From Eunapius fragilis (lineage: Eukaryota; Porifera; Demospongiae; Spongillida; Spongillidae), in NCBI GenBank assembly GCA_963681505.1, contig OY811979.1:4258711-4322710 (forward strand): a DNA stretch of 64,000 bases, in the 5' to 3' direction. The notes beneath the pieces are model-generated. The model was given only the letters and a program-made list of their open reading frames with translations. It did no database searches and had not been told where the DNA came from. Below are positions 23,343 through 34,809 of this stretch, piece by piece (positions within the stretch are counted from its first letter, which is position 1; each line of letters opens with the position of its first letter). The position numbers and the translations under genes are program-made.

Positions 23343-23723
23343 CTGCCACCTTCACAATCACACTACCATTTCCCACAACAGCTCCAGTAACACCATCCAC
23401 ACACATAACTGTGGTCCCATTCAGACCCTGAACAGCAGGAATGGTGAGGACAGATGTGTAGCAATATCCATCAGTGGAGACATTTGTTGTCACAGCTGAG
23501 AGATTGCCACATGATCCGCCAGCAGTTGGATTGACAACTCCACCTGACTTCTGGGATAGTGATAGTTGGTTTACTGCATGGTTTTCAGTGGAGGGACAGT
23601 TAAAGGCTGATCCTCTCCACACTGTGGTCACACCAGCAAAGCTTGAGCAAAGAACACAGGTATATGTAATGTTGCTTCCAGGACATGAGTAGGTACCCTT
23701 AGGTGGGTAACTGAGGGTGACTC
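23343..23723 (-). CDS. Ig-like domain exon of an extracellular protein
   Basis: The exon encodes one Ig-like domain of about 127 residues, with a first Cys cluster (Y-S-C-P-G-S-N-I-T-Y-T-C), the core Trp in T-T-V-W-R-G-S-A-F, and the closing Y-T-S-V-L-T-I...T-V-M-C segment. Extra cysteines and several N-x-T/S sites suit a secreted or cell-surface protein. It begins and ends in phase 1, as is usual for shuffled extracellular modules, with a CAG acceptor at 23,724-23,726 and a GTGGGT donor below 23,343. The acceptor lies inside the first unit of the flanking minisatellite. No other exon of the gene was found here. This C-P-G...V-W-R-G-S-A-F style is one I associate with sponge Ig proteins. Confidence 0.7.
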
Positions 23724-24610
23724 CTGTAGGAGTCATACATTGAGATACTTGACTCCTGCAGGAGTCATACATTGAGATACTTGACACCTGCAGGAGTCAT
23801 GCATACTGACATACTTGACTCCTGCAGGAGTCATACATTGAGATACTTGACTCCTGCAGGAGTCATGCATACTGACATACTTGATTCCTGCAGGAGTCAT
23901 ACATTGAGATACTTGACTCCTGCAGGAGTCATGCATACTGACATACTTGACTCCTGCAAGAGTCATACATTGAGATACTTGACTCCTGCAGGAGTCATGC
24001 ATACTGACATACTTGATTCCTGCAGGAGTCATACATTGAGATACTTGACTCCTGCAGGAGTCATGCATACTGACATACTTGACTCCTGCAGGAGTCATAC
24101 ATTGAGATACTTGACTCCTGCATGAGTCATGGATACAGACATATTTGACTCCTGCTGGAGTGATGCATACTGACATACTTGACTCCTGCTGGAGTCATGC
24201 ATATTGAAATACTTGACTCCTGTAGGAGTCATACATTGAGATACTTGACTCCTGCAGGAGTCATACATTGAGATACTTGACACCTGCAGGAGTCATGCAT
24301 ACTGCATACTTGACTCCTGCAGGAGTCATACATTGAGATACTTGACTCCTGCAGAAGTCATGCATACTGACATACTTGATTCCTGCAGGAGTCATACATT
24401 GAGATACTTGACTCCTGTAGGAGTCATGCATACTGACATATTTGACTCCTGCAGGAGTCATACATTGAGATAATTGGCTCCTGCAGGAGTATTGCATACT
24501 GACATTACTTGACTCCTGCAGGAGTCATACATTGAGATACATGACTCCTGCAGGAGTCATGCATTCAGATACTTGACTCCTGCAGGAGTCATACATTAAG
24601 ATATGTGACT
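23724..24610. repeat. Palindromic minisatellite, about 30 units of 29 bp
   Basis: The core of most units is TGACTCCTGCAGGAGTCA, an exact 18-bp palindrome, separated by about 11 bp that alternate between two spacers (ATACTTGACT-type and CATACATTGAG-type). Every unit can form a hairpin. The array abuts the Ig exon acceptor. Confidence 0.95.
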
Positions 24611-24614
24611 CCTG

Positions 24615-25648
24615 CTGATGTGTGCAAGGAAACAACAGGCAGAGATGGATGTTTTTGGGCCCACAGTTTTTTGCTGAAAAAATATGCTTTTTCTGTTCAT
24701 ATAATTTGGGTCTTCATTGCAATAGGAGAGGGTGTCTAATTCATTGGTACCAGCAAGTGTAATTCTGAAAACTTCTCTTCAGTGCATATGGCTGTTGCTG
24801 ACTAATCCTATAGGATGGTAGCAACAATTGTATAATAAGTCTTGGACATCCTTATACAAACTTGCTGAATACTGCAAAATACGTTTTTATCAATGTCTTT
24901 CCTTTGTTCTTGTCCGGCTTCACAAGGATGGAATATCAGCACAAGTCTCCTCAAAACCGCTGAGTTTTTAACATTCAAATGTTCAATTTGGAAATAATCC
25001 GATGAGTTGGCTTAACTAAAAGCTATTCTTCGGATACCATCGCATAATTATAATATGTAGGTATGTAGGTCGAGAAGCTCTCGAGATGTCAGGACCATCT
25101 CACTATTCTTCCATTGACGACTTAAAAGCTTAAGAAAACCACAGCAAGCACTGCAGATACCAGTATTGCATCTTCCACGTGCAACCTTTTGACAAGAACA
25201 ACGCTGTAAACTTGCGCCATATCGGACCCACCCCCAAAACGACAACCGCAAAGGCAATGTGACAGCTCGTCTGCAACTAAAAGCTGCTATATCTTGATTT
25301 TGACATATTGTTTTGATTGCGTTTCTTGACTAAAATGATTGTGTAGTAGTAAGAATTACATGCAGATTAAAAATTTGTTAGAAAACTGCCTAGAAAAAAT
25401 CTGTACTTTTAGCCTGTAACTACCGCGTAATGATGGAGTCAGTTGGGCGTGCCCGAAAACAGAATAGCCGTAATGATCCAAATGTTTAAAAAAATTTCAG
25501 AGTACATCCCAGCAATGATTGGACTATCAAAATATGCAACTGCTTTTGATTTTAGTGGCGATTAGTTTTCATTTTGGCTGTTTCCAGCAAACTTGTACCC
25601 GTTTATCATGGAACGGGTGTGAAAGACCAGCGTTCCGTGTCTTTGCGA
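24615..25648. other. Stretch without a recognised gene
   Basis: A Cys-rich minus-strand frame at 25,048-25,257 is too short to assign. Nothing else stands out. Confidence 0.4.
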
Positions 25649-25942
25649 AGCCTTTGTGGGCGTGTAGGAAACGTTAGCGTTGTCATATTGGCTAGTTTAT
25701 TGTAGAATCGAGTGGAGCTTCGTGAGGCAAATCGGACTGGAAAGGTATTATCTCAAATGCGTGTTGTACACTCGTAATAAAGATTTTGACATGAGACTGG
25801 TTGTGGGCGTATAAAGTGCTTCAAGAGCTTTTGAGATAATACCTAGCCAGTCCGAGATTTGTCTCACGAAGCTCCACTCGATTCTACAATAAAGTAGCCA
25901 ATATGACAACGCTAACGTTTCCTATACACGCCCACAAAGGCT
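25649..25942. mobile_element. Foldback MITE with about 110-bp arms (294 bp)
   Basis: The left arm from 25,649 (AGCCTTTGTGGGCGTGTAGG) and the right arm to 25,942 pair almost perfectly over about 110 bp around a spacer of about 75 bp. No coding capacity. Few mismatches suggest modest age. Confidence 0.85.
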
Positions 25943-26053
25943 GTCATATTTACACACAAATTTGCAGAATCTCTGTAGAGTATACAGGATGCAGAGTTTA
26001 TACTGCAGATCTTTATTAATGATCAATATTGATGCTAAAAATATTTCAAAGTC

Positions 26054-27706
26054 TGATAAGAAATACCTCATGCCATCTCTGTGCTAGAATACACTTCCAT
26101 TTCTGATTCTTCATCTCTTTTTGTTGTGTTCATGCGTGAAATGCATCCATCAGTGTACCTAACAGGGTGTGTAAGGTTTCTGAAATCGCTCTATCCTTAT
26201 GAAAAGATTAGATATGAAAATATTTATTGCAATGAACTCCGTCTTCACTTATATGATGGATCAGAGCTAGATGATGTGAAAATCGCAATTGCGGCTAATT
26301 ATTTAGCAGTTAATGTCACCTGTTCGATGAAGGGAAAAGATAATAATCATGTATTGCATAAAGTTTTAAGGATTTTGAAAACTGCAATTGTAAACTATTT
26401 CAGGAGTCTGCCAGGCCTCCAGTATGATCTGTGTATTCGATGTCCTGCTGCTGCTGCTGCTGCTTCCAAGCCACATTTCATATCCTTCCATCCTCTTGAA
26501 AAGATAAAAATATAAGTATAGGAGAGCGTTTTTGCAACCACTGTAAAAATTTTGTTGCAATGCAAAATGAAGCATTGATGTGGCTTCAATCAGACTATTA
26601 GGTATTACACTTTGCATGCCCTTTCATTGCCCCAAGCTTTTCTAGAAGGGGGGGGGGGGGGGGGGGGGCATGTACGTAGAAATACTGGGACAGGGTTCAA
26701 TAACTTGGGTCTCAAAGGGATGATGGGGGGGCATGCTTTTATTACCTCTGCTCTACTTTTCCCCAATAGGGTACAATAGCAATGAGGTCTGAAGGTGGGT
26801 TTGATGCTGTGGTTTTTGAACCCTAAATGTTTGTACTTCATTTTGAAGATTGGTCATATTCATTGTTACATATTCATTGACATGTTATTTGATTAACGTG
26901 CCCATAAGTGATACCATTGCATGTGGATGGATGTAATAGAAATGGCATGCATTAAAATTATTTTCTATATCCTGACATGCTGATGCAACTACCTAGTGAA
27001 AATTTTCCACAACAATTCAAAAAGCTGCCATTTAATCTGGATCTAACTGATATTGAGAAGGTGCAACAACCTTCATTTGAGGCTTACTCCTTACTGTAGA
27101 CATGGAGGAACATTTACAGTGAGAAGCTGCATCAGATGTTGAACAGAAGCGTTAATCCACCGTTGAAGTTACAAATATCAGGTATGTTGTGCATCTGAAT
27201 GATTGTGGTGGTAACCAGTAAAGTAATTATTAATTGTGTTTACCAAGGTACAGCTTATAAACCCCAATGAAAGAAATGGCTTTGTTAAAAATTTGCCCGT
27301 CTGTATCTTTGTATCGCAAACACCGCATATCTTTTTTCCTAATCATGTATGGCTACCATTTTATTTCCCAAAAAAGTTGAACAAGTTTGCAGAACCATTG
27401 ACATGGAGATGCACACAATTAAATATAAGCTTTTTTTTTTTCATTGCACATGTGATAACTCAAAACATTTCAGACTGCACAAATGATAAAGATGCCAATT
27501 TTACTGACTTAGACAACATGCTAAAATCCTGGTCAAAAGAAAGGAACATCACATTGAATAGCTTTGTGATAGCTACTGGTTTGAACTGCAAAATTCTGCT
27601 CATATTGGTTAATGGTACTCTACTTGACATTGAGGAATTGAAAAATACTTTGTTACAGATGACATGGAAAGAATTAAAGATTAATACTGCTATCTTATTT
27701 TGCTGA
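26054..27706 (+). CDS. Unidentified gene with a COR-like segment (tentative)
   Basis: I do not recognise this gene firmly. Candidate exons: about 26,054-26,515, a piece near 27,000-27,060, 27,109-27,180 (acceptor GTAG, donor GTATGT) and 27,470-27,706, ending in TGA after I-L-F-C. The first piece (S-V-Y-L-T-G-C-V-R-F, later V-L-R-I-L-K-T-A-I-V and L-P-G-L-Q-Y-D) resembles the end of the COR domain in ROCO-type proteins, where a helix is followed by Y-P-G-L and a Cys pair. A GCT repeat encodes six alanines at 26,447-26,464. The last piece has no known domain. The pieces may not all belong together. Confidence 0.25.
26648..26668. repeat. Poly-G tract
   Basis: A run of about 20 G. Similar runs occur elsewhere, for example about 32,924-32,940. 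Confidence 0.95.
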
Positions 27707-28070
27707 ACTTTTATTATCTTACTCATTTACACATGTATCACACAATTGAAGGAAAAAATTTGATACACAAATAGCATTGCTCTGGGAACAAAATATACTG
27801 ATGTGATTGCCTTATATGTACGTCTTGTACCTCCAATATAGCATTTTAAAATTCCTATTAGACAATTGCACAATATGGTATGCAATATGCATTGTTCCAA
27901 ATATTCAGCCATGATTGTATTTATAGGGACTAACTACATACACCGTCCAATATCAATCATGCAAAATGCCCTTTCAATATGAATGTGTGGGTTATTTCAG
28001 GCATACACCCTGCCACATTGCTCTGGGGGTTGGGGATAGAATGAAGAAGTCATTATTGAGCAAAAAATCC

Positions 28071-28373
28071 TTACCTCATCTGTAAGAATTCAGCTAGCCA
28101 GACAGCTCCACATTTAAACTGAGCATCCATCAGCTTTCCTCTGTCCCCTCCATTCCTCTCAGACCAACTAACCAGCACCTCATAACAGTCAGTGTTGGGA
28201 TCATCTTCAATCAGCAGCCACTTCTTAAGTTGGGTGCAGTCTTCAACATAGTGAGATACTTCACGTATTTCCTCATCACTGAGAGGTGGCTGTATAGTTG
28301 ATGTGTAGTTACCTGGGACAGTGGGCAGATGTGTAACTAAGAACTGAAGCAGAGATATGTCAGGCAAACTCAC
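28071..28373 (-). CDS. Death-like-fold exon, gene unidentified
   Basis: The minus-strand exon ends at a GTAAGG donor just below 28,071. It encodes about 100 residues with L-S-D-E-E-I-R-E-V and then D-C-Y-E-V-L-V-S-W-S-E-R-N-G-G-D, a segment that fits the helix 4-5 region of death domains (C/A-Y-x-x-L-x-x-W-x-E-R-x-G), closing with A-V-W-L-A-E-F-L. Death domains mediate homotypic assembly in apoptotic and immune signalling. The acceptor near 28,373 is plausible but not certain. Two small minus-strand exons at 30.78-31.13 kb could be part of the same gene. The domain call rests on pattern alone. Confidence 0.4.
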   Translation of the reverse strand: MSLPDISLLQFLVTHLPTVPGNYTSTIQPPLSDEEIREVSHYVEDCTQLKKWLLIEDDPNTDCYEVLVSWSERNGGDRGKLMDAQFKCGAVWLAEFLQMR

Positions 28374-28455
28374 TTATTGCATGGATTTCTGTTATTGGAG
28401 TTAAGCAGCCATTTATGGCTAACACTTGTGAAAGCTTCTCCTTGATGGGTACATT

Positions 28456-29062
28456 TTGAGGTGGTTCATCACCCTGGTACTAAGCATACTCATGCTGATG
28501 CCCTGTCTCGTATGCCTTGCCCTCAGTGTCAGTTATTGGTTCAACAGGTTGCTACAGTACAATCGGACGTCTGGCTGCCATGTTGGACTCTGGAAGAACT
28601 TGCTGAAGAACAAAGATAGGATCAAGCAAGTTATTCAATGGCTAGAAAATGAATGTATCCCCCCAGTTTTTCCAACGCATCTGTCCTCACATACTCAAGC
28701 ATTGTGGGCTCAGTCTTATTATCTGGCTCTGCACAATGGGGTGTTGTATCGGCAGTGGGAAGATGTTCCTTGCAAGGGGCTTCATAGAAGATTGCAGTTA
28801 GTTCTCCCTCCAAATTTGGTCCCAGTGTTATTAGAAGCTGTGCATACATGTAGTTCCATAAGGGGAGGTCATTTTGGAACTAGTAAGACCCTTGCAAAGG
28901 TGAGCGAGCGTTTTTACTTGGTAGGGTACGGAAAGATGTAGCTGCTTGGTGTTCTGGTTGTCTGTCCTGTGCATCTAGGAAGCCTCCACCGGCTAAATCA
29001 CGTGCACCCTTGGTGCTTGATCCTGTAGAACGACTACTGCAACGTGTGGAGATGGATATCAT
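28456..29062 (+). mobile_element. Ty3/Gypsy pol fragment, fossil
   Basis: A plus-strand remnant covers the end of RNase H and the H2C2 zinc-binding start of integrase of a Ty3/Gypsy retrotransposon. It is truncated at both sides and broken. It ends abruptly where the poly-C-associated repeat begins at about 29,063. Confidence 0.7.
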
Positions 29063-29125
29063 GAGGCCTTTCGTATCGGGCCAGAAACCGACAGCACACC
29101 CCCCCCCCCCCCCCCCCCCCCCCCC
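29063..29125. repeat. Dispersed TTTCGTATCGGGCC unit with poly-C
   Basis: A single copy of the unit seen in tandem at 82-275: CCTTTCGTATCGGGCC, then GACAGCAC, then about 28 C. Confidence 0.85.
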
Positions 29126-29290
29126 TTACCGTGTGGAAGTTAGCCCCACATTCCTCAGCCACACATTCCTGCTTACGAGATGAAATGGTTAGCCACATTC
29201 CTGCAGAATGATGAATATGGTTAGCCGTACGTGTGGAAGTTAGCCCCACATTCCTCAGCCGCGCATTCCTGCGGAATGATTAATATGAAG
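29126..29290. repeat. Two-copy tandem repeat of about 100 bp
   Basis: CGTGTGGAAGTTAGCCCCAC starts near 29,130 and again near 29,229. Both are followed by ATTCCTCAGCC and a variant of CATTCCTGC. Confidence 0.8.
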
Positions 29291-29299
29291 TTCGGGCTG

Positions 29300-30530
29300 T
29301 CTTGGGAATTGTGGCTGCTCAAGTATGAAGTCAGGTTGTACGTGAACCAAAGCAGATACGTTTCTGCATGTGATTTTTCCCATTTGGCGATGCTGGTAGC
29401 TAGCTACGTGCTTCAAAAAATGTTCTGCCTCTCTGTGGAGAAGCGCATCAACGGATGTTACAAAAGGAGTAAATGCACCTCGCCTATCTTCAACTGTCTT
29501 TTTCTTTTCTAGAGCCCCCGCTGAGTTCGGGTGTTCGATGCAGGTGTGAAGGTGCGTCTGCGTCAATGACTTTTATATCAAACAACGCTTCATTTGACTT
29601 GGAGAGTCTAAAAACCTCGAAAGCCTATATAGGCCCTCAATCCTGGACCTTGTGCGTTTGTTTTCTTTACCCTGGTTCGATCATCAAGATTGTGTCTAAG
29701 GGGATCTAGGGTAAAGTGGAGGAGTGAACTAGTCTTTGACGATGGGGCATCACTTCCTACAATCATCCAATAGGCTTTAGTTTCTTAGAACGTTATTCTT
29801 ATTTTGTGTGTATTGTGTTTATGAATGATGAATATGAAAACGAGAAGGTGGCGCAGTGTAAAAACGCATACATACTCTGTATGACGCTATAGATAAAAAT
29901 TCATGGTAGAGTCTGGAGCATAAAATGTTCAATTGCTTTGGATTGCGTAATGCTGAACCGCTTCATGATAAGATTGGTGACAACCTGAAAGGCATTAATA
30001 CCAACTGTATACACAAATTGCTACAAATGTACAGTACCTCTGGCCAAATGATGAACTTGCTTATATGACTAAATAGTACAGAAGCACTTCCTCTTTCATC
30101 ACTCTCTACCTCACTTAAGTATAGTTGGATCTCTAGGATGCCTGTTAACATAAGAGTGAGGCACACTAGCAGACACCATTATATTGTATAGGTATAGTAG
30201 ACATACCATATCTTGACAATGTTGAAATGGCCAATTTGGATTAGGTTTTAGAATTTTTTCCACAGTTTTGGTGTTCTTAAGGTACTTTGATCTTACATGA
30301 CCACTGATAATTCCTAGTATAGTAGGCTAGAATAGGTAAAAAAATTTCCATACTGATATATATATATTTATTTAAAAGATTATACTCAAATTGTACCTCA
30401 AATTCCTTCACAGTTTCTCTTAGCAGTTCTCTTGTAAATGGGCATTGAGTTTCACTTTTTAAAACAGCTGGGATAATATATATTTTGCTTTAATAATCTT
30501 TATTAACTCCTTACCTGTAGGGAGGCCTTT
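29300..30530. other. Stretch without a recognised gene
   Basis: Short frames on both strands, AT-rich towards 30.4 kb. No domain or repeat family identified. Confidence 0.4.
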
Positions 30531-30779
30531 TCATAGATGGAAAGAATCTGAGGTAATGTTCCCTTCCCCACTTCAGTACACATATATCGTCATAGTCTGG
30601 AGTGTTCACGTATGTTGGTATGAGTATTGTCGTGTCTTTGAACGAGTTATCATTGTCTTCAGAACTCTCAGCAGAATCATTATCATCACGAGGTTCATTG
30701 GAGCTACTAATATTCTCATTGTCTTCACCATCTGTATCATCACTGACAATAATGTCAGCATCAGCAGTGGCACCACATC

Positions 30780-31130
30780 TTTCATCACCACTATATTACA
30801 ATCAGTATTGCTACCATCCCCATTATCACTGTATGACACATTGCTGCAAATGCGACCATCACTTGAAGTTGAAGTGACACTTTGTGCACACTTATTCTTA
30901 ATCTCTGCAGTGATCATGATAGGCTGGTGGTCTTGCTTGTCTAAAAAAAAAAGATTAATTTATTATGCATGACATGTTATAAATACCTTCTGCTGCTTGT
31001 AGTGGGTATAGCTCTCCTTGTGAGAGCTCATAGACCATTTGCATTCTATACCTTTCCATCATGTCCTGTGTTGAATTACAAGTCATGTGAATGTGCCATG
31101 CAATCCAGTGATTTTGCAAACTCTCTACCT
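30780..31130 (-). CDS. Two candidate exons of an unidentified gene
   Basis: On the minus strand a CCCAG acceptor opens an exon ending at a GTATTT donor near 30,988 (V-E-S-L-Q-N-H-W-I-A, then R-Y-R-M-Q-M-V-Y-E). A phase-compatible exon starts near 30,943 after a TTTTTTTAG acceptor (D-K-Q-D-H-Q-P-I, then S-D-N-G-D-G-S). Downstream, 30,540-30,800 in another frame is strongly acidic (Asp, Glu and Ser rich). No domain is recognised. They may belong with the death-like exon at 28.1-28.4 kb on the same strand. Confidence 0.3.
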
Positions 31131-31194
31131 GGGTATGGAGGTATGAAAATTCCTCCAAACTTAGCCTTGCTGCCTATTAGATACATACATTGAG

Positions 31195-31375
31195 GGGTGG
31201 GTGGGGTGTGTGAAGATGTTGAGGAGGGGTGGGTGGGGGTGTGAAGGTGTTGAGGAGGGGTGGGTGGGGGTGTGAAGATGTTGAGGAGGGGTGGGTGAGG
31301 GTGTGAAGATGTTGAGGAGGGGTGGGTGGGGGTGTGAAGATGTTGAGGAGGGGTGGGTGGGGGTGTGAAGATGCA
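31195..31375. repeat. 31-bp minisatellite, about 6 units
   Basis: The unit core is GGTGGGTGGGGGTGTGAAGA followed by TGTTGAGGAGG. G-rich on the plus strand. Confidence 0.92.
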
Positions 31376-31481
31376 AGGGCCCTGCCCCCATGTGTGTTGC
31401 TATCTAGAGCAGGGTGGGGGGGGGGGAGGGGGAAGTCTCACTCCTTTGGCTGCTCTCATACATTGGTGGTATCTTTTGACA

Positions 31482-31848
31482 GGGAATGGAACTTGTGAAG
31501 TCTTACAAGCAACTTCTGGTGCCACATTTTAAATACAACGAGATGAAGACTTGTTTGGAATATTACACACAAGAGAAGTGGATTTCTGTGGGCCAAATCA
31601 ATCTGGTAGTTTTATTTTATTTAAGTTTGTTCTGATTCCATCAATAGTGCTTGTCCAATCGTGCCTCGGCTGCCCCATCTGCTGTCGTTAAGGAACTGTG
31701 GCACGTGACTGCCGGTAACCCACGGGAACTTTGTGTTCATATTGTTAGCCCACCTACTATTATTAATGTTCTAATAAAGAGTACGTGGAATTTTGTTTTT
31801 GCGTCAAGCGACCGCAGGCTCTCGTGTCCAGGAGCCGTTTACTGTTAA
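31482..31848 (+). CDS. Possible last two exons of an unidentified gene
   Basis: The exon after TTTGACAG at about 31,482 (G-M-E-L-V-K-S-Y-K-Q) runs to about 31,604. A phase-0 exon after CAATAG at about 31,648 (C-L-S-N-R-A-S-A-A-P) stays open to TAA at 31,846-31,848. An AATAAA at about 31,771 could be a polyadenylation signal. No domain seen. The stop lies only a few bases before the next start codon at 31,853. Confidence 0.3.
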
Positions 31849-31852
31849 GAAT

Positions 31853-33511
31853 GATGATAGCGCCAACTTATTACGCCGTGGCTGCGCTCCTGATATGCGC
31901 CCTTGGCGAGATATGCCAGGCTGCACCTGACCTATCTGCGAAGCAGGTTGAGTGCAAGCTTTCCCTGAAGAGTGGTTATGTCAGTGCAAGTGCAGAATGC
32001 GGCAAAGACCGAAACGGGAATGTCGCACCTATGACCTTCAGTTGCAAAGAGATGTTCAACGTGCGGCCTAGCTAACAGCTTGAATTATTCCGCTGGTTCC
32101 GCTGTCGATGGAAACCCGGGCACCAGCTGGCAATCACCTCCGCTTTCCTTCAGCTTCGAATACTCCTCGGCATACTTCTTGGTGGACCTCGGCAACGTGA
32201 GCACTAGTCTGCCATTTAATTAAGCTATCGACGGTGCGCTTTCGCCCTTTCCTTCCAGGATTACCTTTTGTCGTCCATTAACTTAGTAGCTGGAGGTTCA
32301 CCTCTGCCCGCTCAGATAGCCGTTGTAAGCTCCAGAGACGGCATTTCGCTTAGCCCTGCGGTGTATTATGTCGACACGTTAAGCCGTTGTCCTAATTTCA
32401 CGACAGCGGTGCACAGCAATGTAAGTGAGCCCATGTGGAAGGCTGCATGAGCGCTTGGATGTAATAATATAATACAGTATATGCATCACGTGGTGCAGGT
32501 TACGGCGAGTGAAGTTGCTGGAGTGATATGTACTGACCGTCTTGCGAACAGCGAAGAGGAGGTGGGTGTGAACGGTGTGTGTATGTGTGTGTTTCTGTGT
32601 GTGTTTTCTGGTATCCTCTCACTTTCTGCACCTGAAATTTGTCTGGTTCCAGATAAACATTGTTCTTCCTCTTGGATTGAAGACAGCTGAGGTACCTGAC
32701 ATTATATTTTGACAGTGCTGTACCACCTCCCCTACACTGTTGTAACCCCACCCCTTCCCCCCTACATTCAACCTGTACTTTTTGATCATGCATCATAATA
32801 ACCTCACCACACCCACTTCACCATAGAGACATGATAAAAACTACTTTTCATTACTTCAACAAAGCTCTATGATGGGTTGGATTTTCTGCTGCTGCCATTG
32901 TTTGGTCATATGAGATAGTATAGGGGGGGGGGGGGGGGGGCGGATATGCTCGAGATAAGAGGGGGGCGGGGGGACGGGGGGGATATGCTTGAAATAAGGG
33001 AGGGGGGATATGTAAAGCTGATGTTTTAATGGCCATGCTCCCCCTCTTGTGGGAGGGTGGGTGGTCTATTATGGCATCAGTGTGCTGTATTGAATAGCAG
33101 TGTGCAGCAGTAAGCGCCTATCTCTACGTCATGTCTCTACTTCACGCAGGCAAGGTACTTTCGTTTGGAATTTGCAGGCCCAAGGACAGCTGCTGGGAAT
33201 GGATCTGATCCAACACAGCTGGTAGGTCATTTTGATGTGGTTTGTTTGTGCAGACAGGTATCTGTGTGGGATGTACACAGATCAAGAGATAAGGTTAATT
33301 AACTATGTACACTATTGACTGGATAATTAGATCAATAGAATTGCAGGTACAACAAGGATTCTCCAGTGTGTCTCCTCCCCTCCCCCTCCCCCTCCCTTAT
33401 CATTGAGTAGGGCTAGGTAATATCTACATAAATACTGAAAGGACTGGGAACTAGCCAGGGTAAATAAGAGGATCATAATGGATCTGGAGAGGACTGGGAA
33501 CTAGTCGATAA

Positions 33512-33574
<63 letters not shown>

Positions 33575-34102
33575 TCTTCTCCATATCAGAGCTGACCATC
33601 TTTATTGCTTGCCCACAACCCTTCAACAACTGTGCAGGTACACACATGCATACATCTAACTTTGGTAAACTGATATGCCTTTTGTTGCCCACAGTTCCCA
33701 ATGCAGTCAGGCATATAACACCATCCCTCCAGCCAGACCAGGTGGTGAGGCTTCTCTGGCAGCAAGATGGCTTCTCTTTCCCTGGAGACTGGTATTTGAG
33801 CGGCCTACGCCTCGTGACAACAGATCCTGGCCAGTTGGGGGAAAACAGTTTAAAGCCTTCAGATGTCATGGATACCTGGTTAGTTGGTGTTTGCTTATTG
33901 CAAGAAATTTTTACCCCCCTACTGCACACTCACCCACATACACACACCCTCACACACACAGTTCCACCATCTCTGCTACAGGAGGAAAATGCACCCTGAG
34001 TGTGCCATGTGACGTTGCCGGGGACAACACATCAAAGCTGTATTTTGATGGGTCTGGGCTGAGGCAAGCCTTATCTGGCCCAATCAGAATTGGGAAGACT
34101 CA
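31853..34102 (+). CDS. Secreted laminin-N-terminal-like protein, exons 1-7
   Basis: The start at 31,853 gives a signal peptide (M-M-I-A-P-T-Y-Y, hydrophobic A-V-A-A-L-L-I-C-A-L, cleavage after C-Q-A). Exons: 31853-32196, 32259-32420, 32499-32561, 33150-33221, 33574-33637, 33695-33878 and 33962-34102. All junctions checked are GT-AG with matching phase. The fold matches the laminin N-terminal domain: A-S-A-E-C-G-K near the start, A-V-D-G-N-P-G-T-S-W-Q-S-P-P-L-S-F, L-V-D-L-G-N, and later A-R-Y-F-R-L-E-F-A-G-P. In laminins, netrins and usherin this domain mediates matrix polymerisation or receptor binding. Laminin EGF-like repeats, which usually follow, are not seen. Within exon 1 the signal-peptide frame and the domain frame differ by one base near 32,050-32,080, so there is a frameshift or a sequence error there. 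Confidence 0.65.
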
Positions 34103-34103
34103 G

Positions 34104-34809
34104 TAAGGGATGGAGATGTGATGGGGACATGAGTGAGTGTATGGAGATGTGATAAGGGATGGAGTGATGGTGGAGATGTGATAAGGGATGGAGTGATGGT
34201 GGAGATGTGATAAGGGATGGAGTGATGGTGGAGATGTGATAAGGGATGGAGTGATGGTGGAGATGTGATAAGGGATGGAGTGATGGTGGAAATGTGATAA
34301 GGGATGGAGTGATGGTGGAGATGTGATAAGGGATGGAGTGATGGTGGAGATGTGATAAGGGATGGAGTGATGGTGGAGATGTGATAAGGGATGGAGTGAT
34401 GGTGGAGATGTGATAAGGGATGGAGTGATGGTGGAGATGTGATAAGGGATGGAGTGATGGTGGAGATGTGATAAGGGATGGAGTGATGGTGGAGATGTGA
34501 TAAGGGATGGAGTGATGGTGGAAATGTGATAAGGGATGGAGTGATGGTGGAGATGTGATAAGGGATGGAGTGATGGTGGAGATGTGATAAGGGATGGAGT
34601 GATGGTGGAGATGTGATAAGGGATGGAGTGATGGTGGAGATGTGATAAGGGATGGAGTGATGGTGGAGATGTGATAAGGGATGGAGTGATGGTGGAGATG
34701 TGATAAGGGATGGAGTGATGGTGGAGATGTGATAAGGGATGGAGTGATGGTGGAGATGTGATAAGGGATGGAGTGATGGTGGAGATGTGATAAGGGATGG
34801 AGTGATGGT
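34104..34809. repeat. 29-bp minisatellite, about 24 units
   Basis: The unit is GTGATGGTGGAGATGTGATA plus AGGGATGGA, almost identical between copies. It lies in the intron after exon 7 of the laminin-like gene and starts at the splice donor itself. Long frames open on the minus strand are artefacts of the repeat. Confidence 0.97.

Noticed and set aside
25048-25257. Cys-rich minus-strand frame possibly akin to CXC motifs
   Set aside because: Cys spacing does not match tesmin-type CXC and there is no supporting splice or neighbour evidence.
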